Shown piece after piece: positions 47,026 to 59,100 of a stretch of 64,000 bases of DNA (position 1 is its first letter; the number at the start of each line of letters is the position of its first letter). The stretch is from assembly GCA_951640195.1 (NCBI GenBank), contig OX621163.1, forward strand, positions 1,488,001-1,552,000, written 5' to 3'. Origin of the DNA: Porpolomopsis calyptriformis. Lineage: Eukaryota > Basidiomycota > Agaricomycetes > Agaricales > Hygrophoraceae. The notes below the pieces were generated by a model. That model worked only from the letters and a program-made list of their open reading frames with translations. It did not search any database and was not told where the DNA came from. Position numbers and translations under genes: made by a program.

Positions 47026-49408
47026 ATGGTCAACACAAACGATCTCACCAGACTCCAAGCTACTTCGTCCGGCGCACAGAGTCGCCCAATTATACCCCAT
47101 TTGCAATCAACCCCACCCAGCGATCACCCACTTCCACGCAGCCTAGAAGAGTTTCGAATACAAGAAGGTCCCGCAGAGAGGAAGAGGCGCTGGCTCCAAG
47201 TGTGGAATCGGTTACCGAACTCACCAGACCATGGCCATGGAACGCCTGGGGTACCGGTTCCGATATCTGACTTGCGGGGTTTGACACCAGAGACGGCAAT
47301 GAAGCTCAAGGGGATGTATGACAATGAACTTTGGGGCCGATGCGGGGGCAATACATACAGATCATCTGCACATCCTGTGGGATGGAAGGCGTTCAAAGCC
47401 TACGCAGAAGCCAAGGAAGTAGGCACGTACATGTCGTTTCCCGTTTGCCTTTTTTTCTCCACTCATGTCAATATCAGAATTGTGGTCGATATTTCACGAT
47501 CAACTTGATTTGGATGGGAATGGTCGTCTTGACTCTGACGAACTTTCATTCGCTCTGGCAAAGGCCGGTGAGCCTAACTTCACCGTCTTGGTGACTACCC
47601 TCGACCCCCCCTATGATTACAGGTATCAATCTAGAACCGGCGACATTGTCGGAATTTATGACCTCCCTTACGTCTTCTACTCATGCACGGCCCATCACTT
47701 TTAGCGAATTCAGAGATTTCTTCCTGCTACTCCCGCGACAACTCTCAACGGCTGAGATATACCGATACTACGCAGTCCGAAAATTTATGGGGGATGATGG
47801 GCGAGGTGCTGGCCGTGTAACCTCGGAAGGTTGGCTTCTTTTCCAAAAGTTTATGGCTCATCCCGCAGCTTTTAATCTCTCCAGGTGATGTTACACTCAG
47901 CGCAGAGGATAAGCCACAATCTTCAAGCTCCCGTCAGTCTGTATCTCCAGCAACCGTTGAAGACCGTTTAGAACCATTCGAGCCAGGGGACGCTGAAGAC
48001 GACGATTCTTGTTATGAAGAGGAAGATGGCCATCATAACACGCTCGACGGCCGTACTGCCCTCAAATTTCTCTCGGCGGGCGGCATAGCTGGTGCTGGTG
48101 AAATAGAACTGTTCTCCGCGAATAGCAACCTTCGTTCAACGTTTTCTAGTGTCTCGAACCACAACCGCACCCTTGGATCGATTGAAGGTCTTCCTTATCA
48201 CTCGTATCCCAGATTCCGGTGGCACGTCTGCCGCTCCAAAACCCGGAATGGGCGGTTTCAGTGCAATGTCGGGCGCCGTTGCACGCATTTACACTGAAGG
48301 CGGCTTGCTTGCGTTCTGGACCGGGAACGGTCTCTCTGTTGCCAAAATTTTGCCGGAATCGGCAATTAAATTCTTCACCTATGAATCTTCTGTTCGTTCA
48401 CTTCTCTCACGCCAATCACACCGTTTTTCTTTTCTTTTTTTTTGACCGTTCGGGACAGAAACGCGCATTTGCCAAGTACTGGGATAAAGTTGAGGACCCG
48501 AAAGACATCAGCGGTATCAGCCGCTTCCTCTCTGGAGGCGTCGGTGGAATCAGCAGTCAGCTAAGTAAGTCCCTTATTTACCGCGAGGGCGAACCTAATG
48601 GTGGACGACAGGCATCTACCCGATCGAAACACTCAAGGTGGGGGTTTGTTATTGATCAATGCCTTGAACCGTACCCTCTTACATTGGCTAGACCCAAATG
48701 ATGAGCGATTCTGACAAGCAGAAGCGGACGCTCGTTTCTGCCGTTCGGCACGTATGGGCGTTGGGTGGCTTCAAGGCCTTTTACCGTGGGCTAGCGGTGC
48801 GTGTGTCATTCCGGCCTGAGAATACGCATGTGCGCAAAGCGCTCATCACTCTTTTATTTCAGATTGGCCTGATGGGCGTCTTCCCGTTCGTATCAATATC
48901 ACGACATATCTTGTATTGATACTTCATACGTGACATTACAGGTACTCTGCTATAGACATGAGCACCTTCGAGGCACTCAAGCTCGCCTATCTGCGATCCA
49001 CAGGCAAGGACGAACCTGGCGTTCTGGCTGTGCTAGCGTTCGGCAGCATATCAGGGAGTGTGGGCGCCACGAGTGTGTACCCGTTCAATCTCGTCCGTAC
49101 GCGGCTACAAGCATCTGGATCCTCTGGTCACCCACAGCGGTATACGGGGGTGTGGGATGTTGTGGTCAAGACATACGAGCGAGACGGGTGGCGGGGTTTC
49201 TATCGAGGGCTGTTCCCCACTTTGGCAAAGGTTTGGATCATTGGTATCGCGGCTGCGAAATTTGGTACTAACTTTACTGCCGCAGGTTGTGCCAGCCGTT
49301 TCGATATCATACGTCGTTTATGAACACAGCAAGCGAAAGTATGTTAACTTTGCTCTAGCTCTTCTCGCTCCGTGAACTCAACACCTTGTGCGTAGGCTTG
49401 GTGTATAA
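47026..49408 (+). CDS. EF-hand mitochondrial carrier (ATP-Mg/phosphate type, SCaMC-like)
   Basis: Multi-exon gene. The N-terminal half has a canonical calcium-binding EF-hand, FHDQLDLDGNGRLDSDELSF, plus degenerate ones (ITFSEFRDFFLLLPR). The second half carries three mitochondrial carrier repeats with signatures PLDRLKVFL, PIETLKTQM and PFNLVRTRLQA, and GGIAGAVSRTTTAPLDRLK at the first helix. The third signature lacks the acidic residue, as it does in human SCaMC proteins (PLALVRTRMQ). Such carriers exchange ATP-Mg for phosphate across the inner mitochondrial membrane under calcium control. Later motifs: YRGLAIGLMGVFPYSAIDMS and KTYERDGWRGFYRGLFPTLA, which precedes KVVPAVSISYVVYEHSKRKL. The stop lies after a final short exon, LGV (49396-49408). 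Confidence 0.9.
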
Positions 49409-49714
49409 GCTGATCAATTATAATCTCTACCTCTAGCCAACCGTATCAATCAAATAAGACGTGAACATTCTCGAGTTGTATCGTGTCGATGGATTATTAG
49501 TGTGCTTGGCGACAATAGATCTCCACAAGCGATCGTGTTCATAACAACGGATAATGAGTTTGTAAATCGTATCGGTCGGAATGTTAACATTAGAGAAGGA
49601 GCCGATAAGAAAAGCAGCGCAGACCGAAGGGATGTATAACATTGCGAGTGGGTATGCCGATGTGTGCGATATCATGGTGATCGACGGGATTATAAGAAAT
49701 GAAGCGAAATGAGA

Positions 49715-51081
49715 TTACAAGGCGGACTCCGTTCGCAATTGTGGATCGACACACTTGTCTTGAAGCAAAAGGTCCGGCTCCTTTTGGGCCCTTTTTCGTG
49801 TTTGGAAAGGGAAAGGGGAAGACCAGAGATTGTCAGAGGACTGGATGTTGTGCGGGTGTGTGATGAGGGTGCGAAGGCGCTCACGGGCGAGTATGGGTGC
49901 AAGGGCGAGGAAGGAGAGGAGTGCAAGTTTAAAAATTATCCAAGGGGAAGCCAGTAGGGATGAGATGGACTGAGGAATGGGAGATGGAGTTGATGCGACG
50001 GTTTGGAGTAGGTCGCCGATCTGACGTCATTGATTAGAGGAGGAGGCTCGATAAGGCAGGTGAGCACACACCTGACATGTTACTGCGGTCCAGGGCAAAG
50101 AGCCGATGAAAGCTCCGAGTAAGCAGTCGGTCATGGATACACCGCACACACCGCAGGCGATATTTATGCCAGACCACGGCACGACGCCGATGAGACGCAA
50201 GATGGAGAGACGAACCCAGACGGAAGAGTGAGTGTCGGAGTTTAAATCGTGATCGCCCTCTAAGACAGATCGCGTCATGTCAAGAGCACGTGGAAAAAAG
50301 TGGGTGAGGAAGGGTGCTAGGGGTGTTGAAAGCAAGGTAGCAAAGGCGGAGCCGATTGTGGTGAGTATGGTCAAGAGCAGGGTGGCGGGAGTGGGCGAGA
50401 AGAGGGCACCGGCGAGGACGTTCTGTTGGTTGAGGTGAGTGAGAGGGGTAGATGGGGCAAAACAGGGGGACACTGACCCAGATGATACTACCCGGTATTG
50501 ACCAGGCATGTTTCCACACAGCCGTAAGAGACAAGACGGCGGCTACATGTGCCATGGGTGCCAGACCGCTTTGAGAGTAAGCATGGAGTTCTCTGCCGAG
50601 CTGTGCAACGTCGGTAACATTTCGTGGCCAAGAGACGGAAGCAGGTAGTGTTGACACACAAAGGAAGACGAGAGCGGTAGATATGGGGAAGAGGGTGATG
50701 ACGAAGAGTATAGGTGTGTGAGCCTGTGGAGAGAAATTGAAGAGGATTGTGGAGGGAAAGTGATGGACTCACGGATGGACGTCGCCAGGATGGGACTACA
50801 ATCGAGTCTAAAACCTTCTCGTTGTGGAAGGTGGACTGATGAGGGGATGCGGAGAGAGGTAATACAAAGTCGTCGACGGGCAGAGGATCGGTTGGGTGTG
50901 GCGTGAGACGGAAGGGACGGAAGAGACGTGAGAGGAAGAAAATGGGCATTGAGGGGGAAGAAGGGGGTGGAGAAGGGTCGGTCTCAAGGCTGAGAGGAGG
51001 GGGAGGTTTTATGAGGGAGGAGGAGGAGGGACGATGGCGAAGATGGGGAGGGGAAAGGCATACGGGCTGACGGTGAGACAT
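49715..51081 (-). CDS. VTT-domain membrane protein (TVP38/TMEM41/DedA type)
   Basis: Starts MSHRQPVCLSPP with a Pro/Ser-rich cytosolic region, then several hydrophobic segments across about four exons: PILFVITLFPISTALVFLCV, HVAAVLSLTAVWKHAWSIPG, LAGALFSPTPATLLLTILTT and LGAFIGSLPWTAVTCQ, with LRLIGVVPWSGINIACGVCG before the last. The order of NVLAGALFSP, then the helical re-entrant pair, then RLIGVVPWSGINIACGVCGV matches the VTT (SNARE-associated Golgi) family, which includes yeast Tvp38 and the lipid scramblases TMEM41B and VMP1. The final exon runs IGDLLQTVASTPSPIP, SWIIFKLALLSFLALAPILA and ends TESAL. A lipid scramblase or vesicle-traffic role is inferred from the family. Confidence 0.82.
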
Positions 51082-51195
51082 TTAAAATACAAGGAAATCA
51101 ATAAAATGGCATTTGGCCGAACATCTTACGACTGGAGTGCTATACGTAATACGGCTGATGTCATCACACACTCCAGCTGAGTAACTGACTACGAT

Positions 51196-51578
51196 TTAAT
51201 GTGCCGCTCTCCTGCTTTCCTGAATAATCGTTCCGAGTTCTTCCAGTTTTCTTTTTGACCGCAGCAACGTGCCGAGCTATATGGGGACCATTAATGATTG
51301 GGTTTGAACATGGAGGAATTCGGCATACCCGCTTCTTCGTCAATTTCCTTGCTTTCTTGTCCTGTCCGATGTATTAGCACTTAGCACCTCCTGACAAAAT
51401 AAACATACCTTGGAGTTTCGCAGCAACTCCAACACTCGACGTTCGTACGCAGAAAATCCTGCAACTTCTCGGATAACCGACCTGACGAACTTGGTTTTCG
51501 TCGACTGGCCTCCCTTGCGTTCACTCGGACGCGGGGTTTTTGGGATCGGCGTGGTGGGGTGGCCACGATTGAGACCAT
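51196..51578 (-). CDS. Small basic protein of unknown function, structure uncertain
   Basis: The first exon starts with ATG at 51576-51578 and reads MVSIVATPPRRSQKPRVRVN, then SGRLSEKLQDFLRTNVECWS and CCETP before a GT donor near 51412. Two more short coding-like pieces follow: SKEIDEEA (about 51330-51360) and LGTLLRSKRKLEELGTIIQE (about 51215-51280), ending SRRAAH and TAA at 51196. The pieces do not join in phase with the splice sites I can see, so the exon structure, or the gene itself, is uncertain. The last piece looks like a helical coiled coil. No family recognised. Confidence 0.35.
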
Positions 51579-51793
51579 AACGAAGATCTGTTATTATTCC
51601 ATCATCAACCTATTAGATTTTTCGGAATAAATCGACCTCTTACTCGTTCGTGCCATTCGACTTGATGTTGCGAGGTTCTAATAATTACTTGCTCGTGGTG
51701 GCTGAGTCTACTACTGCACAGCTGATTATATAATAAATTTCCATGATCGTTTACGTAATCCTCCCAAAACTCATTTTCAAAAAATATTTTTTA

Positions 51794-53432
51794 TTAGACC
51801 TGAGCAGTTCTAGCCAGTGCACCATCTGCTTGAGCGGTCCACTGCCGGATGATCTTCACTCTTCCTGCACCGCACGTCGGGTGCAATACGGGCGTTATCG
51901 TCGACTTCATTTCACGGGCGGGTGTCCCAATGCTCGAGAGCCTCGACATCAGTATAGACGAAGCGTTGACAGAGGCAGGAGGCAGAACATGGTCCCCGTG
52001 GCGGTGAACATGTTGCTGGTGTTTCTCCTGCATGCGTGGTCCTTCTTCTTCCTCTTCTTCATCGTCGTCCTCCTCATCTCCTTCCACCGCATCCTAGCCG
52101 CAACTGTAAATAACATGCTCGTTAATAATCACTCAAACGTACTGGATCAAAATCTTCCATTTGTCGGTCTTCCTCTTCTTCCTCCTCCTCCTCCCCATCA
52201 TCTTCTTCAAACTCGTCATCGTCATCGATCCACCTCCCACGCCAGTCAACCAAGTCTAATTCACTAGGACTGTGCGGCCGTAGCCGTAGCCACTGCATTC
52301 GTGGTCCACTTTTCGCCCGTTCGCTCACTTTGAATCCGTATATCCGCGGAGTATAAACATATCCAGCCGCTCGTTTTTGTCCGCCGTGTGTGTTCGGGTT
52401 GACAAACGGCGAACCCCGTGAACTATTGCTTCCTGTGGCACTTTGCGGAGAGCGTCCTGGGGAGAGCGATGAGCCACCAGGCGAAGTGGGTTTCCAGAAT
52501 GGCGCCGGGGCAAGCTCTCGATAGCTTTGGAAGAACAAATGTGCAAAAGTCGTTCCGAAGAATGCCCCTGATCGTGAAAGATCGTGAAAAGATCGAAAAG
52601 AGTGGAATACATGTGTTTACCGTCGATGCTCAGAAAGCGACTGCTCGGCGGTCCATATATATCATTGCAATTTGGACAGAATAGCTTGACGGTGTCCAAA
52701 CCTGGCATGTCGGAGCGACCACATGGGACTACATTGCATCCCACACAATAAACACGAGGACAGGATCCGAACACGCCGCTTTCATACTTGTCAACCTGAG
52801 GGTAGATGTTAGTCAAATTGAGTGGCGAGTTGGAAATAAATTTGACTTGCCATTGCTTGCAAGCCTGCACGGGTCAGGATGTACCGTTGGTGCACAAGAC
52901 CATAAAGCATCTCAGCCGAAGACTCCACAATCGACACATCTGGTATCTTCGCCGCATCCTCATCTAGGACCTCTGGGGTAAGTTTTCGCTGGATTCGGAA
53001 ATCGTGGTGCGACGAGGACCCACACCTGGTTCGACATCAAGCACCATCTCCATCGCCTCCTTCCAAAATGGGACCATTGTGTTCAATCCTGTCAAGTTAA
53101 AGTCGTCCTCGATAAAATCTTCGGTCACTTCGCAGAAATATTCATGTCCGGGCAAAGAACAGAACCAACTGATCCAGGTGAGCGTTGAGGTGGGGGTAGA
53201 AGAAGCTACCAGAGAGAATGAGACTGCAATCCAGTGGCCACGGCTCACAGGGCGAACAAAGATGACCGCTCGGCGAGAATGCCATAAGAAATGGAAACCA
53301 CATACTGTAACCTTCTTCTTGTTCCTCAGCCTCTTCCATTATCTCATCTCCCTCACCACCCCCACTTACCACCTCAGATTCCTCAAGATCCCCCTGGTTC
53401 TCCATCGAGGCAGGTTGAGGTTGTCGCGACAT
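51794..53432 (-). CDS. CKB1: Casein kinase 2 regulatory beta subunit
   Basis: The start [20 protein letters not shown] is followed by an acidic loop (EEAEEQEE), then the core [33 protein letters not shown] and [14 protein letters not shown]. The four-cysteine zinc site is present as CPRVYCVGC and [16 protein letters not shown], which forms the beta-subunit dimer interface; human CK2 beta has the same C-x4-C/C-x2-C pattern. Then follow [17 protein letters not shown] and [15 protein letters not shown]2 beta assembles with two catalytic subunits and steers substrate choice. The C terminus is unusually long: after VSERAK comes a 150-residue tail with two acidic runs ([20 protein letters not shown] and [15 protein letters not shown]). 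The last splice ([11 protein letters not shown]) is my best fit. Confidence 0.9.
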
Positions 53433-53519
53433 CGTGGTCGGTGGGTGGTCGGTGCCTGTCCTCAGTGATGTTTTCAAACTCCGAATAAATCACGTAATTA
53501 TTATTATTCAAAGAAATAT

Positions 53520-54732
53520 TCAGGCAAAGGTGCAAGTGAGCTGTTCTCGTGCTTGTCCCGTCCAATATGATGGGCCGAGGATCGCAAGTAACAGGAGTTG
53601 TCCCGTAGCCAAACTAATCGCGGCATAAAGCCATCCTTTCCACCCTTTTAATGTGGCCACCTCGGCTGCGAATGTACTGACGGTGGTCAAACACCCGCAG
53701 TATCCATCATCCAAACCTTGCAACAATACACACACATTGGGTGAGACAGGAGATCGTGTGCTTTGCAACACGTGAAATAGACCACGCAATGCTGTGCCCA
53801 GCATGTTTGCGGCGAAGGTGCCGACCGGGAAGGTTGTCGAGAGCGGGTTGAGCCAGATAGAGAGGACATATCGCGTTAACGTCCCAGGATACGCGAATAG
53901 TAGCGCAGCCGTGGCTTTGTGACGATAATGGGCGGGTAGACGAAAGTAAGCTGGGAATGTTGCGGCATAGGTCAGGGCTGCAAGTGCGCTGAGAGAGTAG
54001 CAAAGGGTGCGGCTCGGATAGGATGGTGTGAGGAACCGAGGAAAAAGAAACGCTGAGAGATGGGCGCCAAAGGAGAGTGAGGTGAGGGACAATACCAGCG
54101 TGAATACGACCTTGGAGATGCCGTCGATTACCTGAAAATGAAGGCGTGAGGAATATAATGAGGGAATATTAGAAACATACGTCTTGGAGCCTACCACGAT
54201 GATATTGGCTCGCGTTTATCCATGACTCGAACACGTCGATTTGCCAACCGGAAAACGTAGTCAGGGACCCGCAGAATCCTGAGCAAGACATGAGGGACTC
54301 CAAAAGGTGTCAAGTCGAGGTTGTTTCACCTGTGGTCAGAGCTGTGTATAACGGTCCATAACTGGTGTGCACTCGGTTATCACTATTTCCAACAGAGAAT
54401 GGGGGGGGTGCATACAATTGGCCGATAGGCTCCTTGAGTGATAACCCATATCCCATGATCAAGCAGCCAATGGCTTGGACGTAAGCTAGAGGAAATATAG
54501 GTGGGCCATCATAGGTTGTCAACGCTTGCAATCCAAGCCTGGCGAGCACGCCCAAGATGGAGCCAGGGACGAGAAGGGCAAGCACATGGATGGAAAAGGG
54601 GTGGTAGATTTTCGAGGGAGGTAGTCCCTCATCCACGCTGGGTGGACGATCGATGGATGCCAACGATTGTAGCTCGTCGAAGGAAGGAGGAAAGGAGCTC
54701 ACGCTTCGACGATGGTCGTGGGTTGAGGACAT
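53520..54732 (-). CDS. FEX: Fluoride exporter with two fused CrcB domains
   Basis: Starts MSSTHDHRRSVSSFPPSFDE with an acidic-Ser cytosolic start, then two CrcB halves. Half one: VLALLVPGSILGVLARLGLQ, FPLAYVQAIGCLIMGYGL and TTGFCGSLTTFSGWQIDVFE. A linking helix (VVFTLVLSLTSLSFGAHLSA) inverts the topology. Half two: TLTRYVLSIWLNPLSTTFPV, GTFAANMLGTALRGLFHVL, GYCGCLTTVSTFAAEVATL. Both halves keep the Gly-Cys/Ser-Leu-Thr-Thr-x-Ser-x-Phe motif that lines the fluoride pore. Yeast Fex1 is built the same way and sits in the plasma membrane, exporting toxic fluoride. The in-frame TTG six bases upstream was not used; the ATG at 54730-54732 is. Firm. Confidence 0.93.
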
Positions 54733-55289
54733 TAGCAAATTGCATGTGAACGCAAGTCATCAAATTGGAGCACGATAGCTACGCATCGGTTAAGATAGAA
54801 TTTTACATGCTTCAACGTCGCCATCAGACGGTCGAAGGCGACGCTCGTTATGAATATGAAATGTCAGAAAGAAGCGAAGCTACCCCATGCATGCACGTAG
54901 ACAAGGGAAGCATTATATCCCTCTTCATCGTCTTGGTTCTCGCCATTGGGCAGCGCAACGTCGAGGTATCCACAGCATCTTGCCCGCCTTGGTTTGGAAC
55001 CGATGTCCAGTCTCGGAACCGACGAGGCGAAGATGGCTGTCGACAGAGTTTAGGGCAGGCGTCTAATCATGACAGCGAGCGCGTATCTCGCCAACGATGA
55101 TTTCCCCATTTCGCCTGTCAATTTCACCATCTGTCCAGCTTTTTTACCGCCCAGAGCCCTTGGGATTTCATTCGCCACCGCAATCCCAACCTCTTCTTTC
55201 CGATTCGCACCTGTTTTAGCCATTCGGTATCAGCGCCACTGCCGTCTTATAAGGTCCCGGATAAAGCCCGAGACGATACACCCCCCCCC
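54733..55289. promoter_or_regulatory. Divergent promoter region between FEX and DUF7704-type genes
   Basis: About 560 bases with no supported gene on either strand. It separates the start codons of two membrane-protein genes pointing away from each other. A C-run precedes the right-hand ATG. Confidence 0.4.
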
Positions 55290-55863
55290 ATGTCACACAC
55301 TTCCGCCATCCCCGACGTTTATTATGCCATATTCGCGTTTTACGAGCCATTCCTGACAATTGTCGGCTTGGTTGGCACTTTTTATAATCCCAAATCGGTG
55401 AGCTATTATTTCACTTGGTCTGCATTCCCTTCTTATCTGCCCTTAGGCCCATGATCAGCAGGCACCATGGCCGTCTGGCCGCGCACCTCCAGGCCCTCTC
55501 CCCCTCGCCACTTTCGTAACGATCTTGCAACTCGCCCACGTCTGCGCCCTCCTTGGCGTCGTCAACTTCTTCGTTCTGTCCGCTGCCCGCCAGTATCTTC
55601 GCTTGCAACCCGCGTTGCAAGAGAAACTGGTTTCATCTCTCCTGACGCCACTTCTGATTGGCGACATTCTCCACATTTACATCACCCTTTGGGCCCTGGG
55701 CGATCAAAGGTGGCAAGTCACCAATTGGGGGGCCGTCTTATGGAGCACCATTTTATTGGGGTTCTCCCTGCTGATCCCCAGAATCGCATGGCATCTGGGA
55801 ATCGGCCGTTTCGTTGACAAAAGAGATGGACGTGCCGGAAAATCCGCGTTGGACAAACACTGA
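55290..55863 (+). CDS. DUF7704-type four-helix membrane protein
   Basis: Two exons, 55290-55397 and 55447-55863 (174 residues). It reads IPDVYYAIFAFYEPFLTIVG, then AHDQQAPWPSGRAPPGPLPL, LAHVCALLGVVNFFVLSAAR, LLTPLLIGDILHIYITLWAL and WSTILLGFSLLIPRIAWHLG, four hydrophobic helices. The pattern YYxxFAFYEP, HDQQAPWP and GIGRFVD is typical of an abundant fungal membrane family (DUF7704). Its function is unknown. The C terminus GKSALDKH is basic. Confidence 0.8.
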
Positions 55864-56137
55864 CGACCTACTCGCCCATGTTACATTTGTAAGTACACGT
55901 CGTCTTGTCTCGCCGCACCATTGACAACATCCGTGGCAGTAATATCATTACAACCGTTGAAAAGATGAAAGATATGCTGCTTGGCTGTCCCTTCTTTCTC
56001 TCCGAGAACAAATATCCTCTTTATTATCTCTTTATCTCTATTTACCGTGTACCTGTACGTTTAGTATGTAGAATCGCAAACCAGACTTTACCTCGAACAA
56101 AGTCGGACAAACAACCGCTCTTCGACTATTACTCGCC

Positions 56138-59100
56138 ATGGATAACATTCCTCAGGTTGGCACAGCCGCCGACCTGGAAACGCGTGCATCTCGCATCGCA
56201 GACCCCAGCATAGGTTTGACCCTTCACCGTCGATCGCAACTCTGTAAATTCATTCCACTCTAGACCTCAAGACGAAACATACGGTGGCTTGCGAGTTGCG
56301 GGAAATGATCGATACCGTTCGCGACTCAGAATCCTCCCGTGTTATCCCTCAGATGATCCCCACGCTACTGGAAATTTTGCGCTCCGGAGAGGTTGCATTC
56401 CACAAAGATTCACTCGACTACCAATTTCGCCGTGTTATCCTCGACATTCTCCATCGCATTCCCTGGTCTGATTTCCTCCGCCCTCAGACCATTCTTATAT
56501 TTAACACTATGCTCCATCTTCTCCGGCACGACAATGAAGAGAACGGCGTTACCTGCTGCAAGACTATAATCGACCTCGTGCGCACATTCAGAACCCTTAG
56601 CGAAGACCTTATTTCCGAGTTTATGGCCATCTTACAAGAAGTTCTTCGAAACATGAAAGGCGTTGTGGATGAAATTCTTTCCGAAAATTCACTTCCACTC
56701 GACCCTAATTCTGTCCTACCCAGCATACGGAGCTTCAAGGTGCTTGCCGAAATGGGAATGGTCGTTGTAACTTTCTTTCAAACCCACCGCGCATTGGTGA
56801 CCCCTGCCATTCAAAAGACACTCCCTCTCAATTTCGCAGTCCTCACTCTGGAATCTCCTGCTCAAAAGAAGGCAAGGGAAGATTTTGAGGCTACCGGTTT
56901 CTTCTGGGCAGGAATGGCATCTACCATAAAAAATCCTCACGCCTACGCCGACTTCATCAATGCGCAGATCAAGGTTTTGCATCTACTTCCTTAGATCTCC
57001 CTTGGCACTTATAATATTGCTTCCAGATGGTATCGTATTTAGCTTACATCCTCCGACTTATTGGAGAGCACAGCGATGCCTATGGCGAAACCTTGGCTAC
57101 CTCGTCCCTACGGATACTCCAAGATTGTCCAGCTCACGCAATTTCCGCTCGAAAGGTTCGCTTTCAGCTTTCGTTTTTATCACGTTTATAGGAACTTGTC
57201 ATATTTTAGGATTTAATGGTCGTACTTCGACATTTGGTGGGAACACCTTATCGGAGAGCTCTTCTCGGCCAATTCGATAAGTTATTTGACGAACGCGTCC
57301 TTCTTGGAACGGGTGTAGGCAGCAAAGAAACTCTCCGGTTTGTGATTTTATTTTTATTCCATTTCCATTTCACATATAACAACACTGCCCAGTGCCTCCG
57401 CATATGCTGCCGTCGCTGACTTGATTCATCATCTTCGAAATGATCTAACACCACCGCAACTAGCTCGGATTGCAAATGTATACTCTGGGCTCATCCATAA
57501 CCCCTATATCGCGAACAGCCTCCACACACTGTTCTCAAAAATGATCTTCAATCTGATAGAAGTGGTGATTGCCAAGGACACCCCACAAGGCACAGCAAAA
57601 GTTCTCACCGCAATGTTCGAAACCTGCGTGGACAAACTTGAGGCGATGACTGCGGTGCAAGACGAACTAGGCAGCATGATGGAGAAGACGAAAGCGGGTG
57701 ACAAAGACGTAATCGATTTAGCTCTTATCGAGAAAGCTCGGCCCGTGGCTGGTGCTGTATACGCAGTCGAAAAGCCAGAGGATGTTATTCACGGTGAATG
57801 GATCATATTTGATAGCCATTTCCGAGTGAACCTTACATTGTTTCTTCAGAATCTCGACTTCTGTTTCGCACATTTCTCCACGGATTTCGCGCTTGCTTGG
57901 CCGGCCTCCGGAAGTGTGATACACCGGCTCCAGATGGGGCACTCATATCTCGGTTGTTCGAAGGATGTATTCGTTGCATGGCGCTTTTTGACGCCGAGCC
58001 ACGGGAAGCAAACGAAGCTATGGATTGGTTTGGAGGTGTTCTTTTCGAAGTCAACTTGCATGTCTTTCAAGAAGTTTGGACTCACAAAATCGACTTCTTT
58101 TTTCAATGTGCTCAAAAGCGACCGGCATTGCTCCACATATGTCAAGTTCTTTTCAGTCGCGAGATCCTTTCGCCGACACTCGTTGCCATCGTGCTCAAGT
58201 TCTTGGTTGATAGACTCCCAATGTTGGGGGAGTATGACGACCAAACAACTGTGGCAGCAATACGGCTGTTCAAAATGGCGTTTGGTGCAGTTACCATGTA
58301 TCCTTCGACCAATGAGCCCATCTTAGCTTCCCACCTGGCGAAGCTCGTCATGGATTGTTTCCCATTGGCAGCGAAAGCGACGAAAGCCAGCAATTATTTT
58401 CACCTCCTCCGAGGTTTGTTTCGAGCTATTGGAGTGGGAGGTGGGCGATTTGAGTTATTGTACAAAGAGGTACTGCCTCTTCTCCCTGATATGCTGGAGA
58501 GTCTGAATCGCCAGTTGCTCGCTTCGGACGGTTATAGCAGGGACATGATCGTAGAGCTGTGCCTCACCGTCCCTTTGCGTCTGACCCATCTGCTACCTCA
58601 TCTGACGTACTTGATGCAACCTCTAGCATTTGCTCTAAGGGGAAGTCCGGAGCTTGTTTCTCAAGGTCTTCGGACTTTGGAGCTTTGCATTGATAACCTG
58701 ACCCCCGATTTTCTCGATCCCACTCTGAGCACCGTGCTTAGGGAACTAATGGAGGCGTTACACAGTCATCTCAAGCCACTTCCCGCCAATCACCATCACG
58801 CCCATACAACCATTCGAATACTCGGCAAACTAGGCGGAAGAAATAGGCGTCTCTTATACAAAGAACCTGCGCTGAAATACCATCATCATTCAAATCCGGC
58901 GACGGTGGCTATTTCATTCGGGGGAAACGTTGAGAATATCGAACTCGGATCCATGTCAATTCTGGCATCGCGTTCGTTGGGAAAGACGTCGTCTCCCTAC
59001 CGCAATCATGCCTACAATTTTTTGGAGATGTGTTTGACCACCCTGTTACACGAGGTGAGTTTTGTTTGTCATTCAGTGTATTCTACTGAACGAGTACATT

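Noticed and set aside
49433..49675. 80-codon minus-strand frame after the VTT gene
   Set aside because: It begins at a plausible ATG but has no recognised domain and sits in the convergent 3' region between two genes. Kept only as a possibility.
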